A stretch of DNA of 64,000 nucleotides from an uncultured Pedobacter sp. (GTDB lineage Bacteria; Bacteroidota; Bacteroidia; Sphingobacteriales; Sphingobacteriaceae): assembly GCF_913776295.1 (NCBI RefSeq), contig NZ_CAJYOJ010000043.1, positions 62,001 through 126,000 of the forward strand, read 5' to 3'. The position numbers and the translations under genes are program-made. Under the pieces are notes generated by a model. It made no database searches. It was not told where the DNA came from and saw only the letters and a program-made list of their open reading frames with translations. Shown here piece by piece: positions 33,960-42,999 of this stretch (position 1 is the stretch's first letter; the number at the start of each line of letters is the position of its first letter).

Positions 33960-36656
33960 TTATTTATATAACTGATTAAATATCAGCTTAAAAGTGCCAT
34001 GCGTTTGTGCCCTAAAGGTAATTTCGGGACCGAAAGCAAGCAATTTACCTTTCCCAACCCTGGCTTCGAAAGCGGTTATCCCATCTTGCAGGTAAGCCTG
34101 CCCCCAGGCCCAGCCGCTACGCAAAGGAGTGGCATTTTCAAACCACATCAAAGGTTTGATTTTACCTGAAGCAATGGCATCGCCACTGAGTTTAAAAACA
34201 GGGCTGTTATCAAAATATATGTCTGCTTCTTTTTCCATCCCCCAATTCGTTGGCAAAGTAGTATCTATACGAACATTTAATACACTTCCGGGAATATAAT
34301 ATTTTTCGGCAGGCAATTTCTTTTCTTCACCATTTATAATTTCGACCATCGCATTTCTTACGGGAAGATTTAAGTGATAAGCCAGGTTCGTACTGCTACC
34401 AATGGTTACAATATTGCCCCCTGCTTCTAAAAATTTCTTTAATTCAGGAATAGATTTGTCTATGTTAATCCGGCCTAAACGGTTTCTGAATTCCTGTGGA
34501 ACATCTTCTGCCCTTGGTCCGAAAGATCTGTTTCCAAAGCCTCCACCCTGAACAGAAGGTATAGCTCCACCCACAAAAACGATCACATCATATTTGGATT
34601 TTAAATTGCCGGCATCAATATCCTCCGGATAAATTACCGTGGCATTATAGTGGTACTGTTCCATTAAAAAACGTACCCAACCGGATGCCATGGAGCCTCC
34701 ATAAGTATCCCAGAGGGCAACTCTTGCCGGTGAGACTTTAACCTTGTTCTTAGGTGCTGCTGCACTTTTTATTTTGACATTGGCTTTTCCCAATATTGAT
34801 TTTCCTGCTGAGGAAACATAGAAATCACCGTTTTCTACCGAACGGTAAACTTCAATTTTGTTTTTCAATAAATCGTTAACCACTGTATAAGAATCGTTTT
34901 GTGCAGCACTTAACACATAACCTGATCCATTTGGCAATTTATGCTTAGGTTTTAATAAGTTGCCATAAGGATTTTTCTCAAAAGGCCCCGAAAAATCATC
35001 CAGAATACGGTCGAATTTTACATCCATTAAATAAGCTAAAGTCCATCCGGCGGCATCATACGGCGGAATGGGTGCACCACCTTCATATTTAAAATCATTT
35101 GGATGATCCTGTGGCTCGAACATATCCAACACATGTGGACGGAAAGCCTGATCGGTTTTAACCACATAACTTCCGGCAGGATAAGTTTTACCGGCAACCG
35201 TAAATGAAGCCGTGGCCTTTTGTACCAAAATACCCGTTCTGATCAGTGCATTTAAAAATTTAATTGCGGTGTTAAAATCAGGCTGATCTGCCGAAAGAAT
35301 ATAACCCCGTGGATCACGGTTCGCAGGAGCTTTCATCACGGTATCAAAAGCTTTTATGCTCATCTGGCGTCGGGATCCAAAATCTGCATCACCTCCAGAA
35401 ATTACTGCGCCCTTTTCGCCTTTTGCAGCACTGTTAATGGCTTCAATTTTCTTTGGAGAGAAAGACCACGTGTCTTTTTTACCTCTTTCAATTGAATTTC
35501 TACCCATCTGATAAATATTGTACAGTAACTCATCGTGGTAACGCGTTGCGTAATCCAAAACGGCATAGTTTAACGATACGGAATAATCGATCGAGTTCTT
35601 AAAATACCATTTTCTTGGGGTGATGGGGTTTGGCGAATCGCCACTCGGCAGTAAACGCGATGGAACCAATGGAATTTCGGATGGAGTAGGATTGCCGATA
35701 ATTTCGGTCAGCAGTCCAATCATATTATGAAAATAGGTGGTCGTCCTCAATCCTCCGTTGTACCAGGTAGAATAAACAGATCCGCCACGTTGGGTATAGC
35801 CGGGCTTATTTTCTACGTTCATCCTGTTATGCATCGCCGCGCCTACCGCATCCAAACTGGTTAAAATGGTTGGGTCGAATACATAATTAAAAGGATCCCG
35901 ATAGGGTGGACCTGCTACAACTGTTCCCGCCGGACCAGCCTGATGATGGTTATACATAATCTGCGGGATCCACTCTATAAAAAGCTGACGGCCGATATTC
36001 TGCGTTTCTTTAAGATTTAGCATAAAGAAATCGCGATTATTATCATGCCCTGCATACTTCTCGTAAAGCACAGGCAATCCTGATGTTGTTCTTTTCTTAG
36101 GATCTTTATTCCTCATGTACCAATTGCTGATCAACTCCTGTCCGTCAGGATTGGCATGGGTAAATAAGATGATTACATGATCCAGGATACGTAAAGTTTC
36201 TGGATCGTTTCTGGAGGCAAATTCATAAATCGTCTGGATCAGCTGATGGGTACCAACCACCTCATTTGCATGCAGGCCACCATCTATCCACACTACTGCT
36301 TTACCTTCCTGTGCCAATGTTTTTGCCTGTTCGGGAGTAATTTCGGCATGGGCCAGCTGTTGTGAAATTTCTTTATAACGGTCTAATTTCTTCAGGTTTT
36401 CCGGCGAAGAAACAATCAGCATATATTGACTTCTACCTTCTTCGGTTTTACCGATATCCACTAGTTTAATCCGGTTAGAACTTGCAGCCAGTTTTTTAAA
36501 ATAGTCTGCTGTTTGGGTGTAATTGGCTAACTGATAATCGTCTCCGATATCAAAACCGAAATGAGATTTTGGCGTGGGTACCTCCTGCGCCGGCAATGCA
36601 TAGCTGTTTACCATTAAAAAAGCAATGCAAAGCCCTTTAAAGTAGTTTTTGATCAT
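33960..36656 (-). CDS. Secreted M14 family zinc carboxypeptidase-like peptidase
   Basis: An 898-residue exported protein. The signal peptide is residues about 1-24 (ending ALPAQE). The catalytic domain (about 40-380) has the zinc motif GGLHANEVVG (His129, Glu132) and the later NHHQAG supplying the third ligand, with DNNRDFFMLN between. The C-terminal half (about 470-890) includes a glutamine-amidotransferase-like fold (YDVIVFVGGAIPSV and GGNIVTIGSSTNLA). Such M14 proteins of Bacteroidota are probably periplasmic or surface peptide hydrolases. The in-frame ATG at 36707 would place 17 residues before the signal peptide, so 36656 is preferred. Confidence 0.9.
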   Translation of the reverse strand: MIKNYFKGLCIAFLMVNSYALPAQEVPTPKSHFGFDIGDDYQLANYTQTADYFKKLAASSNRIKLVDIGKTEEGRSQYMLIVSSPENLKKLDRYKEISQQLAHAEITPEQAKTLAQEGKAVVWIDGGLHANEVVGTHQLIQTIYEFASRNDPETLRILDHVIILFTHANPDGQELISNWYMRNKDPKKRTTSGLPVLYEKYAGHDNNRDFFMLNLKETQNIGRQLFIEWIPQIMYNHHQAGPAGTVVAGPPYRDPFNYVFDPTILTSLDAVGAAMHNRMNVENKPGYTQRGGSVYSTWYNGGLRTTTYFHNMIGLLTEIIGNPTPSEIPLVPSRLLPSGDSPNPITPRKWYFKNSIDYSVSLNYAVLDYATRYHDELLYNIYQMGRNSIERGKKDTWSFSPKKIEAINSAAKGEKGAVISGGDADFGSRRQMSIKAFDTVMKAPANRDPRGYILSADQPDFNTAIKFLNALIRTGILVQKATASFTVAGKTYPAGSYVVKTDQAFRPHVLDMFEPQDHPNDFKYEGGAPIPPYDAAGWTLAYLMDVKFDRILDDFSGPFEKNPYGNLLKPKHKLPNGSGYVLSAAQNDSYTVVNDLLKNKIEVYRSVENGDFYVSSAGKSILGKANVKIKSAAAPKNKVKVSPARVALWDTYGGSMASGWVRFLMEQYHYNATVIYPEDIDAGNLKSKYDVIVFVGGAIPSVQGGGFGNRSFGPRAEDVPQEFRNRLGRINIDKSIPELKKFLEAGGNIVTIGSSTNLAYHLNLPVRNAMVEIINGEEKKLPAEKYYIPGSVLNVRIDTTLPTNWGMEKEADIYFDNSPVFKLSGDAIASGKIKPLMWFENATPLRSGWAWGQAYLQDGITAFEARVGKGKLLAFGPEITFRAQTHGTFKLIFNQLYK

Positions 36657-36929
36657 AAATAAGGATTTAAGTTTGGGTAGCCAAATATAATAGAGAATGG
36701 GCATCATAAACCGCTTGCTGTAAATTTGTTACAAGTGATAATATGTTCTGAGCATAATATGTTAAACATCGCAAAAAACCATACTGTCTGCATATATCCA
36801 TGGCTAAAAAAATTAAATACCATGAATTGAAAGCAGTCGAAATCCACTGCTTAAGAAAATACCTTAATCTTTAAATCCTAATCCATACATTTGTGCTGAT
36901 GTAAGTTCTTAACTTTATTTTTCATCAAC
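36657..36929. other. Intergenic region upstream of the metE riboswitch
   Basis: AT-rich spacer between the divergent M14 peptidase and metE transcription units. It should contain both promoters, but I cannot place an exact -7 element here. No open frame of note. Confidence 0.5.
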
Positions 36930-37115
36930 CGATACAGGTTCCCGGAATTACATCCGGGATTAATAGGGAATCGTGTGCAAATCACGAGCTGTCGCGCAAC
37001 TGTAAATTCTGTTTTTTAGCAAAAAGACAACGGTCTTATCATTTATGCCACTGTGCCTTTAACAGCATGGGAAGGCGATAGGATCGGGAATAAGTCAGGA
37101 GACCTGCCTATATTG
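36930..37115 (+). promoter_or_regulatory. Cobalamin (B12) riboswitch upstream of metE
   Basis: The conserved blocks of the cobalamin aptamer appear in order: ATACAGGTTCCCGGAATTAC, then ATCCGGGATTAATAGGGAAT, the core CGAGCTGTCGCGCAACTGTA, then TTATGCCACTGTGCC, GGGAAGGCG and the B12 box AAGTCAGGAGACCTGCC. It lies about 210 bp before metE, the B12-independent methionine synthase, so adenosyl- or methylcobalamin should switch metE off. The following 200 bp is the expression platform; I do not see an obvious T-tailed terminator in it, so control may be at translation. Confidence 0.93.
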
Positions 37116-37322
37116 AATTGACGGTGCTTTCGCGTTATAAAGTAATTGGTCAGGTCTGATTGTACACCATAAAAATCAAAATTTTATAGGCTTGCTTTAA
37201 GCTTCTTGCTGATAAGTGGGCAGGCTGTGCTTTAACCTTTCCTTTAATTTTTAATAAAAGAGTATTATAAAATATTGCTTTGGGAGCTTTTAAACGATTT
37301 ATTTACTTAATCTTTAAGAGAG

Positions 37323-39656
37323 ATGCTAACGCAAAATCTAGGCTATCCGCGAATAGGTAGTCAAAGGGAATTAAAGAAAATCTGCGAAAATTATTGGGCA
37401 GATAAAACTGGGTACAAAAATGTACTGCAGGTGGGCAAAAACATTCGCCACGAAAATTGGAAACTTCAAAAAGAAACCGGTATTGATGTGATTCCATCAA
37501 ACGATTTTTCTTTTTATGATCATGTCCTCGATCATTCCTTAACCTTTGGGGCGATACCCAAAAGATACAACGAGGTGATACTGAAAAAAGGAAATGAGGA
37601 ACTTGATCTTTATTTCGCCATGGCCAGGGGCTACCAAAAAGAAGGACTGGACGTGGTCGCAATGGAAATGACCAAATGGTTCGATACCAATTACCACTAC
37701 ATTGTGCCCGAATTTTACAAAAACCAACCTTTTAAACTTTTCTCTACCAAAATTATCGATGAGTTTTATGAGGCAAAGCAATTAGGAATTGATACTAAAC
37801 CTGTACTAATTGGTCCGGTTTCCTATCTTTTGTTGGGTAAGGAAAAAGAAGCCGGTTTCGAAAAAATAGACCTGATTAAAAACCTCCTTCCGGTTTATAT
37901 AGAGATTTTATCTCGCTTAGACGCGCTGGATGTAAAGTATGTCCAGTTTGATGAGCCATTTTTAACTTTGGATCTTACTGATAAAGATAAAAAAGCTTAT
38001 GAATATGCCTACAAAGAAATCAGGAAAGCTTTTCCAAGGTTAAAAATTGTTTTAGCTACTTATTTTGAAGGACTAGGCAATAACCTGGCGTTAACGACCT
38101 CCTTACCTGTAAATGTTTTACATATCGACCTGGTACGCGCAGAAGATCAGTTAAATGATGTTTTAGCTTCTTTGAAGGAAGAAACCATCCTTTCATTAGG
38201 CTTAGTAGATGGAAGAAACATCTGGAAAAATGATTTCGAGAAATCTCTTTCGATCATCAATCAGGTTTTAGAAAGAAGAGGCCATGATAAAGTGTGGATT
38301 GCTCCATCCTGTTCATTGATTCATTCGCCGGTTGATCTGGATAATGAAACCGACGAAAACAATTTATCGGCAGAAATTAAACAATGGCTGGCCTATGCAA
38401 AGCAAAAAATTGCAGAACTAGCCACCTTAAAAAAACTGATCACCAACGAAAGCCCTGCATCTACCCTGCAAAAATTCGAAGAAAACAAAATTGCAGTTGC
38501 CAACCGTAAAGTTTCTAAAATCATCCATAATCCTGCAATTAAACAAAGGGTTTTGACCTTAAAAGAACAGGATGCAGAACGTTTGAACCCATTTTCGAGC
38601 AGAAAAATCAAGCAACAGAAACTTAATCTGCCCATTTATGCCACTACCACCATCGGATCGTTTCCCCAAACCACAGAGGTAAGAAGCTGGAGGGCAAAAC
38701 TGAAAAATGGCATGTTCACTGTTGAGGAATATGATGATCTCATTGCAAAAGAAACTGAAAAAGCAGTAAAATGGCAGGAAGAAATCGATCTGGATGTTTT
38801 GGTTCACGGTGAGTTTGAACGCAATGATATGGTTGAATATTTTGGTGAGCAATTAGACGGTTTTGCTTTCTCAAAAAATGGCTGGGTACAGAGTTATGGA
38901 TCACGCTGTGTAAAACCACCAATTATTTTTGGTGATGTTTCGCGCCCGAAACCCATGACGGTAAAGTGGACAGCCTACGCGCAGTCGCTTACCTCGAAAT
39001 ATATGAAAGGCATGTTGACAGGTCCGGTAACCATTTTACAGTGGTCGTTCGTAAGAAATGACCAGCCACGATCAGAAACTTGTACACAGATTGCCCTGGC
39101 TATCCGCGACGAGGTATGCGACCTGGAAAATGCAGGGATTAAAATCATTCAGATTGATGAGCCAGCCATTAGAGAAGGTCTGCCTTTGCGTAAGGCTGAT
39201 TGGCAAGGCTACCTGAACTGGGCAGTAAAAGCCTTTAAAATTTCCGCGAGTGGCGTGAAAGATGATACACAGATCCACACCCATATGTGCTATTCGGAAT
39301 TTAACGATATCATCCAAAACATTGCCGATATGGACGCAGATGTAATCACCATCGAAACCTCACGTTCGCAGATGGAATTATTAGATGCATTTGCCGATTT
39401 TAAATATCCAAATGAGATTGGGCCGGGCGTTTATGATATTCACTCTCCGAGGGTTCCAAAACGTGAAGAAATGGTTCAGTTACTCAACAAAGCTAAAGCA
39501 GTTATTCCTTCGAAACAGTTGTGGGTAAACCCGGATTGTGGCTTAAAAACCCGGGGATGGGAAGAAACCAAAAAAGCACTGATAGAAATGGTTGAAGCCG
39601 CGAAGGAGATGCGCAAAACTGAAGAAGTTCTTCCGGAAGATGTTCAGGTGAATTAG
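37323..39656 (+). CDS. metE: Cobalamin-independent methionine synthase
   Basis: Transfers methyl from 5-methyltetrahydropteroyl-triglutamate to homocysteine in the cytoplasm. A full-length 777-residue protein with two (beta-alpha)8 barrels: the N-terminal barrel opens LGYPRIGSQRELKKICENYW, the C-terminal barrel has TTTIGSFPQTTEVRSWRAKL, HGEFERNDMVEYFGE, IHTHMCYSEFNDII (zinc His and Cys), TIETSRSQMELL (Glu ligand) and WVNPDCGLKTRGWEE (zinc Cys). Its long leader holds a cobalamin riboswitch, implying that the organism also has or expects a B12-dependent synthase (metH), not in this window. A strong terminator follows. Confidence 0.98.
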   Translation: MLTQNLGYPRIGSQRELKKICENYWADKTGYKNVLQVGKNIRHENWKLQKETGIDVIPSNDFSFYDHVLDHSLTFGAIPKRYNEVILKKGNEELDLYFAMARGYQKEGLDVVAMEMTKWFDTNYHYIVPEFYKNQPFKLFSTKIIDEFYEAKQLGIDTKPVLIGPVSYLLLGKEKEAGFEKIDLIKNLLPVYIEILSRLDALDVKYVQFDEPFLTLDLTDKDKKAYEYAYKEIRKAFPRLKIVLATYFEGLGNNLALTTSLPVNVLHIDLVRAEDQLNDVLASLKEETILSLGLVDGRNIWKNDFEKSLSIINQVLERRGHDKVWIAPSCSLIHSPVDLDNETDENNLSAEIKQWLAYAKQKIAELATLKKLITNESPASTLQKFEENKIAVANRKVSKIIHNPAIKQRVLTLKEQDAERLNPFSSRKIKQQKLNLPIYATTTIGSFPQTTEVRSWRAKLKNGMFTVEEYDDLIAKETEKAVKWQEEIDLDVLVHGEFERNDMVEYFGEQLDGFAFSKNGWVQSYGSRCVKPPIIFGDVSRPKPMTVKWTAYAQSLTSKYMKGMLTGPVTILQWSFVRNDQPRSETCTQIALAIRDEVCDLENAGIKIIQIDEPAIREGLPLRKADWQGYLNWAVKAFKISASGVKDDTQIHTHMCYSEFNDIIQNIADMDADVITIETSRSQMELLDAFADFKYPNEIGPGVYDIHSPRVPKREEMVQLLNKAKAVIPSKQLWVNPDCGLKTRGWEETKKALIEMVEAAKEMRKTEEVLPEDVQVN

Positions 39657-39670
39657 TCTTATTTACTCAT

Positions 39671-39748
39671 TGTCAGTCTGAGCCTGTCGAAGACCCTTAA
39701 CCTTCAATAACTGAAGTAAACTGTATTGCGAAATGCTCAGGATGACAT
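39671..39748. repeat. REP-like intergenic element 5
   Basis: TGTCAGTCTGAGCCTGTCGA at the start and AAATGCTCAGGATGACATTT at the end form the inverted halves. It lies between metE and its terminator. Confidence 0.6.
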
Positions 39749-39767
39749 TTTTTCATCCTGATCTCAA

Positions 39768-39808
39768 CTTTGACAACTTTCTGATCGGAAAGTTGTCAAA
39801 GATTTTTA
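39768..39808 (+). terminator. Terminator downstream of metE
   Basis: CTTTGACAACTTTC pairs perfectly over 14 bp with GAAAGTTGTCAAAG around TGATCG, then ATTTTT. Confidence 0.88.
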
Positions 39809-39815
39809 CTCACCC

Positions 39816-39823
39816 TATATTTA
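39816..39823 (+). promoter_or_regulatory. Possible -7 element (TATATTTA) before thioesterase gene
   Basis: One base off TAnnTTTG and four bases before the ATG at 39828, directly after the metE terminator. Confidence 0.35.
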
Positions 39824-39827
39824 CCCC

Positions 39828-40214
39828 ATGACCTTAGCAGAAAGAATAGAAAACTCAAAAACCAGTATCTTTAAAGCCGTTTTCCCCAATACAACCAATC
39901 ATTATGATACGCTTTTTGGCGGCACAGCGATGCATTTGATGGACGAAGTTGCTTTTATTACCGCAACCCGCTTTAGCCGCCAGATTATGGTGACGGTAAG
40001 CAGTGACAGGATCGATTTTAAAAAACCGATTCCTGCAGGTACCATTGTAGAGCTTATTGGCAAGGTAAACCACGTGGGTAATACCAGCTTAAAAGTTAAC
40101 GTGGAAATTTATATTGAGCAGATGTATGCCGAAGGAAGAGAACTGGCCGTACATGGCGACTTTACTTTTGTTGCCATCGATGAAAACAAAAAGCCCGTTC
40201 AGGTAATCAAATAA
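39828..40214 (+). CDS. Acyl-CoA thioesterase (YciA-like hotdog fold)
   Basis: A 128-residue single hotdog domain that hydrolyses acyl-CoA thioesters. The signature is VFPNTTNHYDTLFGGTAMHL with the catalytic Asn/Asp segment MDEVAFITATRFSR, followed by DRIDFKKPIPAGTIVELIGK and VNHVGNTSLKVNVEIYIEQ. Chain-length preference cannot be read from the sequence. It has its own promoter-like element and is probably monocistronic or read together with the methyltransferase 61 bp downstream. Confidence 0.92.
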   Translation: MTLAERIENSKTSIFKAVFPNTTNHYDTLFGGTAMHLMDEVAFITATRFSRQIMVTVSSDRIDFKKPIPAGTIVELIGKVNHVGNTSLKVNVEIYIEQMYAEGRELAVHGDFTFVAIDENKKPVQVIK

Positions 40215-40264
40215 TCTTATAAAATTTTGCTAAAGTGATATAAAAAAGATCAGGTTTATATCTT

Positions 40265-40272
40265 TAGATTTG
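40265..40272 (+). promoter_or_regulatory. TAGATTTG, possible -7 element
   Basis: An exact TAnnTTTG match, but its last three bases are the TTG of an alternative start for the methyltransferase and it ends only three bases before the ATG at 40276, so it may be coincidental. Confidence 0.3.
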
Positions 40273-40275
40273 AAC

Positions 40276-40938
40276 ATGGAGCATTCGGAAGAAGAGTTAA
40301 AAAATATTACGAGCCAATTGGGCTGTCCTGAAGGCGAACATGGTATTAAAACAGGGGAGATGATGCATGCGAGCAACATCGGAATGACTACTTCTGCAAT
40401 TGATGCATTAGATCTCCAAAACAATCAAACTGTTTTAGAAATCGGCCATGGCAACGGCGGGCACATCGCTCAACTCTTATCACAAGCCGAAAACCTCAAC
40501 TATTTTGGTGCCGATATTTCCGCTACCATTATTGCCGAGGCTGAAAAGATTAATCAGGATTTAATTCCAGAAGGAAAAGTTCATTTTAAACTAACAGATG
40601 GAATTACATTGCCCTTTGATGAAAATCGGTTCGATAAAATTTTTACCGTCAATACGATATACTTTTGGAAAAATCCAGGCGAATATCTCGCCGAAATTAA
40701 AAGGACCTTAAAACTTAACGGCAATTTGGTAATCTGTTTTGCCGACAAAACCTTTATGCAAAATCTTCCTTTTACGAACTATGGTTTTAAACTTTACGAC
40801 GGAGAAGAGGTAAAAGAACTATTAAAAAACTCAGGATTTACAGTTGAAAATATTCGAAGTAAAACCGAACAGATCAAAAGCAAAACAGGCGAACAGGTAG
40901 AACGGAAATTTCATGTTGTGGTTGCTTCCATTAAATAA
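40276..40938 (+). CDS. Class I SAM-dependent methyltransferase
   Basis: A 220-residue Rossmann-fold methyltransferase. The AdoMet-binding motif I is TVLEIGHGNGGHIAQLL (GxGxG) near residues 57-73, then YFGADISATIIAEAEKIN with the acidic ribose ligand, and motif IV-like LPFDENRFDKIFTVNTIYFW. It most resembles UbiE/Methyltransf_11 proteins; the substrate is unknown. A TTG two codons upstream at 40270 is an alternative start; the ATG is preferred. Confidence 0.88.
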   Translation: MEHSEEELKNITSQLGCPEGEHGIKTGEMMHASNIGMTTSAIDALDLQNNQTVLEIGHGNGGHIAQLLSQAENLNYFGADISATIIAEAEKINQDLIPEGKVHFKLTDGITLPFDENRFDKIFTVNTIYFWKNPGEYLAEIKRTLKLNGNLVICFADKTFMQNLPFTNYGFKLYDGEEVKELLKNSGFTVENIRSKTEQIKSKTGEQVERKFHVVVASIK

Positions 40939-40950
40939 ACCAATAGAAAG

Positions 40951-40980
40951 TCATCGTCCTCGTTTGCAACGAGGATGATA
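40951..40980. terminator. Hairpin between convergent genes
   Basis: ATCGTCCTCGTT pairs with AACGAGGATGAT (one G-T pair) around three bases, between the methyltransferase gene and the convergent cdsA. No long T-run, but AT-rich flanks; it may terminate both or be a mobile REP-like palindrome. Confidence 0.5.
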
Positions 40981-40989
40981 GATAAATAT

Positions 40990-41799
40990 TTAATACAAAA
41001 TCAGATATAAATAGGCATAAACCACAGGAGCGGCCAGTAACAATCCATCAAAACGATCTAATAAACCACCATGCCCTGGTAGTAAACCTCCACTGTCTTT
41101 AGTATCCAAACTGCGTTTGAGCATCGATTCTACCAGGTCGCCCAGCGTACCAAAGCTTGCAATTAATATGGCCATGCCAACCCAAACCCATGCCGGGCTT
41201 TCAGTAAATAAAAAAGATAAACCAAATGCGACCAATATACTGGTGAACATCCCTCCGAAAAAACCTTCCCAGCTTTTCTTTGGTGAATGACGTTCGAACA
41301 ATTTTCGCTTACCGTATTTTACGCCAAAAAGATAGGCACCGGTATCATTCGCCCAGAGCATTAACAGAAATGCCAGCGGTAAATGAAAATTATATTCATT
41401 CCAGTTTTTTAAAAAGCCGAGGGCGTGGAAAAAACAGAACGGAATGGTTACATAAACAAAGCCAACAAATGTATAGGAGATATTGGCAAAAGGTATTTTG
41501 TTTTTTTTATACAACTCGGTAATAAAAACCGAGAAAATTAGCGGGATACAAAGCAACAGATACTTGACATCATATTCCAAGTAATGTAAGCCTGCAGCCA
41601 TTAGAAAGATTAAAAACCCTGCCACCAGACCAATATTCCGATGCGGCCTGATGCCGGCATTTTTAATCAGCTTATAAAATTCGAATAAGGATAAAACACT
41701 CAGAATAAGATAGAAAATTGTAAATGCATAACTCCCCAAAAAGATAGAGCCAAGCATGACGATGGTAAAAAAGAAAGCGGTTATTGCCCTGGTTTTCAT
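40990..41799 (-). CDS. cdsA: Phosphatidate cytidylyltransferase
   Basis: Makes CDP-diacylglycerol for phospholipid synthesis at the inner membrane. A 269-residue polytopic protein with about seven helices. The C-terminal signature is KDSGGLLPGHGGLLDRFDGL, preceded by ANDTGAYLFGVKYGKRKLF and SPKKSWEGFFGGMF, both conserved in CdsA. It is the last gene of a probable operon with the CPBP protease and DUF2007 genes (44-bp gap). Phosphatidylserine decarboxylase (psd), which acts later in the same pathway, is elsewhere in the window. Confidence 0.96.
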   Translation of the reverse strand: MKTRAITAFFFTIVMLGSIFLGSYAFTIFYLILSVLSLFEFYKLIKNAGIRPHRNIGLVAGFLIFLMAAGLHYLEYDVKYLLLCIPLIFSVFITELYKKNKIPFANISYTFVGFVYVTIPFCFFHALGFLKNWNEYNFHLPLAFLLMLWANDTGAYLFGVKYGKRKLFERHSPKKSWEGFFGGMFTSILVAFGLSFLFTESPAWVWVGMAILIASFGTLGDLVESMLKRSLDTKDSGGLLPGHGGLLDRFDGLLLAAPVVYAYLYLILY

Positions 41800-41842
41800 T
41801 TAAGGTAAGAGGTAAAAGGTGTAAGGTTTAAGGTCATGATCA

Positions 41843-42049
41843 CTATTCAATTTCGTTCTCAACGATGTATTCTATGGCTTTATTGAAATCTAACTTACTC
41901 ACCAAAACATTTATTTCGCCAATATTATATGCAGAGAGTTGTTTGTTGATCGTTACTGCCGGGATACCAGCTTCTGTTAACCCCTGCTTTAACACTTCTG
42001 CCGCAAAGGCATTGCTGGTGGTGTATACTTTAACCCAATTTTCGCTCAC
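41843..42049 (-). CDS. DUF2007 family small protein
   Basis: A 68-residue protein with the DUF2007 pattern, VKVYTTSNAFAAEVLKQGLT then AGIPAVTINKQLSAYNIGEI and a hydrophobic strand NVLVSKLDFNKA. Sometimes labelled putative signal-transducing protein by its resemblance to PII-like folds; no function is known. Its start lies 20 bp inside the end of the CPBP protease gene, so translation is coupled. Confidence 0.87.
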   Translation of the reverse strand: MSENWVKVYTTSNAFAAEVLKQGLTEAGIPAVTINKQLSAYNIGEINVLVSKLDFNKAIEYIVENEIE

Positions 42050-42956
42050 TTGATGCGCTATCTTTAAAAAATTTAAACAAAGCTATGGTAATTATTGCAC
42101 TAATTAAATAGCCATACCAAGGAAAACCGATCGGTTCATCAGCTTTATCAAGTGGCATATGGTGTTTTTGCATATAAAAAGCCGCACAAACCGCGTAGGC
42201 ATTATTCAAAAAGTGCGCAAACATAGCATACCAGATACTGCCACTAAAGTAATACAGATAGCCAAAACCGGCTCCCAGTAACAACCTAGGTACAAAACCA
42301 TAAAATTGGACATGGATGGTACTAAAAATGATGGCCGAAAGCCAGATCGCCAGGTGCGGATTTCCAAAGGCGCGTGCCAATGAACGCTGTACACCACCTC
42401 TGAACATCAACTCTTCACCAATGGCAGGTAAAATTGCAATCATGACCAGATTGACCACAAAATCGAAATTGCTGCGTACCGTGATCAGTTGAATGGTCAT
42501 TTTTGCTGCCAGTTCTTCTTTTTCCTTCATCCACGCCTCAATTCCTTTCAAAAAGTTGGGCAAAGCCATTTTTTGATTCCAGATTACTGTCCACTCCATA
42601 AACGGCATACTCACGATCATAATCACGACCACCAGCAAAAGCAGTGAAATCTTGGGTTGTTTAAAGTTATAAAACCTTGTTATTTTTATTCTTTCTGTTA
42701 AAGCGAGGGCAAGTGATGGTAAAATAAATGTACCTATTGAACTTAAGATCTGTATAACCTTAAAACCAGAAACATACCTGGCATTACCTGATAAGAGTAG
42801 GTCAAAATTACTCACTAAACCCATTCCATACATGGCCATACAGATTACGAGTCCGATGATACCGAATACAAAGGCCCCCGCAACTGCGTAAAATAAAAGT
42901 AAAAGTAATTGCAAGAAAGGATTGATTTCCTCGTGTTTAGGTGTTACAAAATTCAT
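42030..42956 (-). CDS. CPBP-family intramembrane glutamic endopeptidase
   Basis: A 308-residue membrane protein with about eight helices. The three Abi/CPBP motifs are intact: EELMFRGGVQRSL (EExxxR), AIIFSTIHVQFYGF (FxxxH) and MFAHFLNNAYA (HxxxN), so it should be an active intramembrane protease. Related bacterial members process membrane-bound peptides or bacteriocin-immunity factors; the substrate here is unknown. It is the first gene of the CPBP-DUF2007-cdsA group and is divergent from dusB, whose promoter lies in the 43-bp gap. Confidence 0.9.
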   Translation of the reverse strand: MNFVTPKHEEINPFLQLLLLLFYAVAGAFVFGIIGLVICMAMYGMGLVSNFDLLLSGNARYVSGFKVIQILSSIGTFILPSLALALTERIKITRFYNFKQPKISLLLLVVVIMIVSMPFMEWTVIWNQKMALPNFLKGIEAWMKEKEELAAKMTIQLITVRSNFDFVVNLVMIAILPAIGEELMFRGGVQRSLARAFGNPHLAIWLSAIIFSTIHVQFYGFVPRLLLGAGFGYLYYFSGSIWYAMFAHFLNNAYAVCAAFYMQKHHMPLDKADEPIGFPWYGYLISAIITIALFKFFKDSASSERKLG

Positions 42957-42962
42957 TATTTG

Positions 42963-42970
42963 TACCTTTG
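42963..42970 (+). promoter_or_regulatory. -7 promoter element (TACCTTTG) for dusB
   Basis: An exact TAnnTTTG match 29 bp upstream of the dusB ATG, giving a leader of about 20 nt. Confidence 0.55.
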
Positions 42971-42999
42971 TATGTTTTATTAATCGTTGAAGATAGAAA

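Noticed and set aside
36657-36707. Longer start of the M14 peptidase at 36707
   Set aside because: It would place 17 residues before a good signal peptide; the ATG at 36656 starts at the peptide itself.
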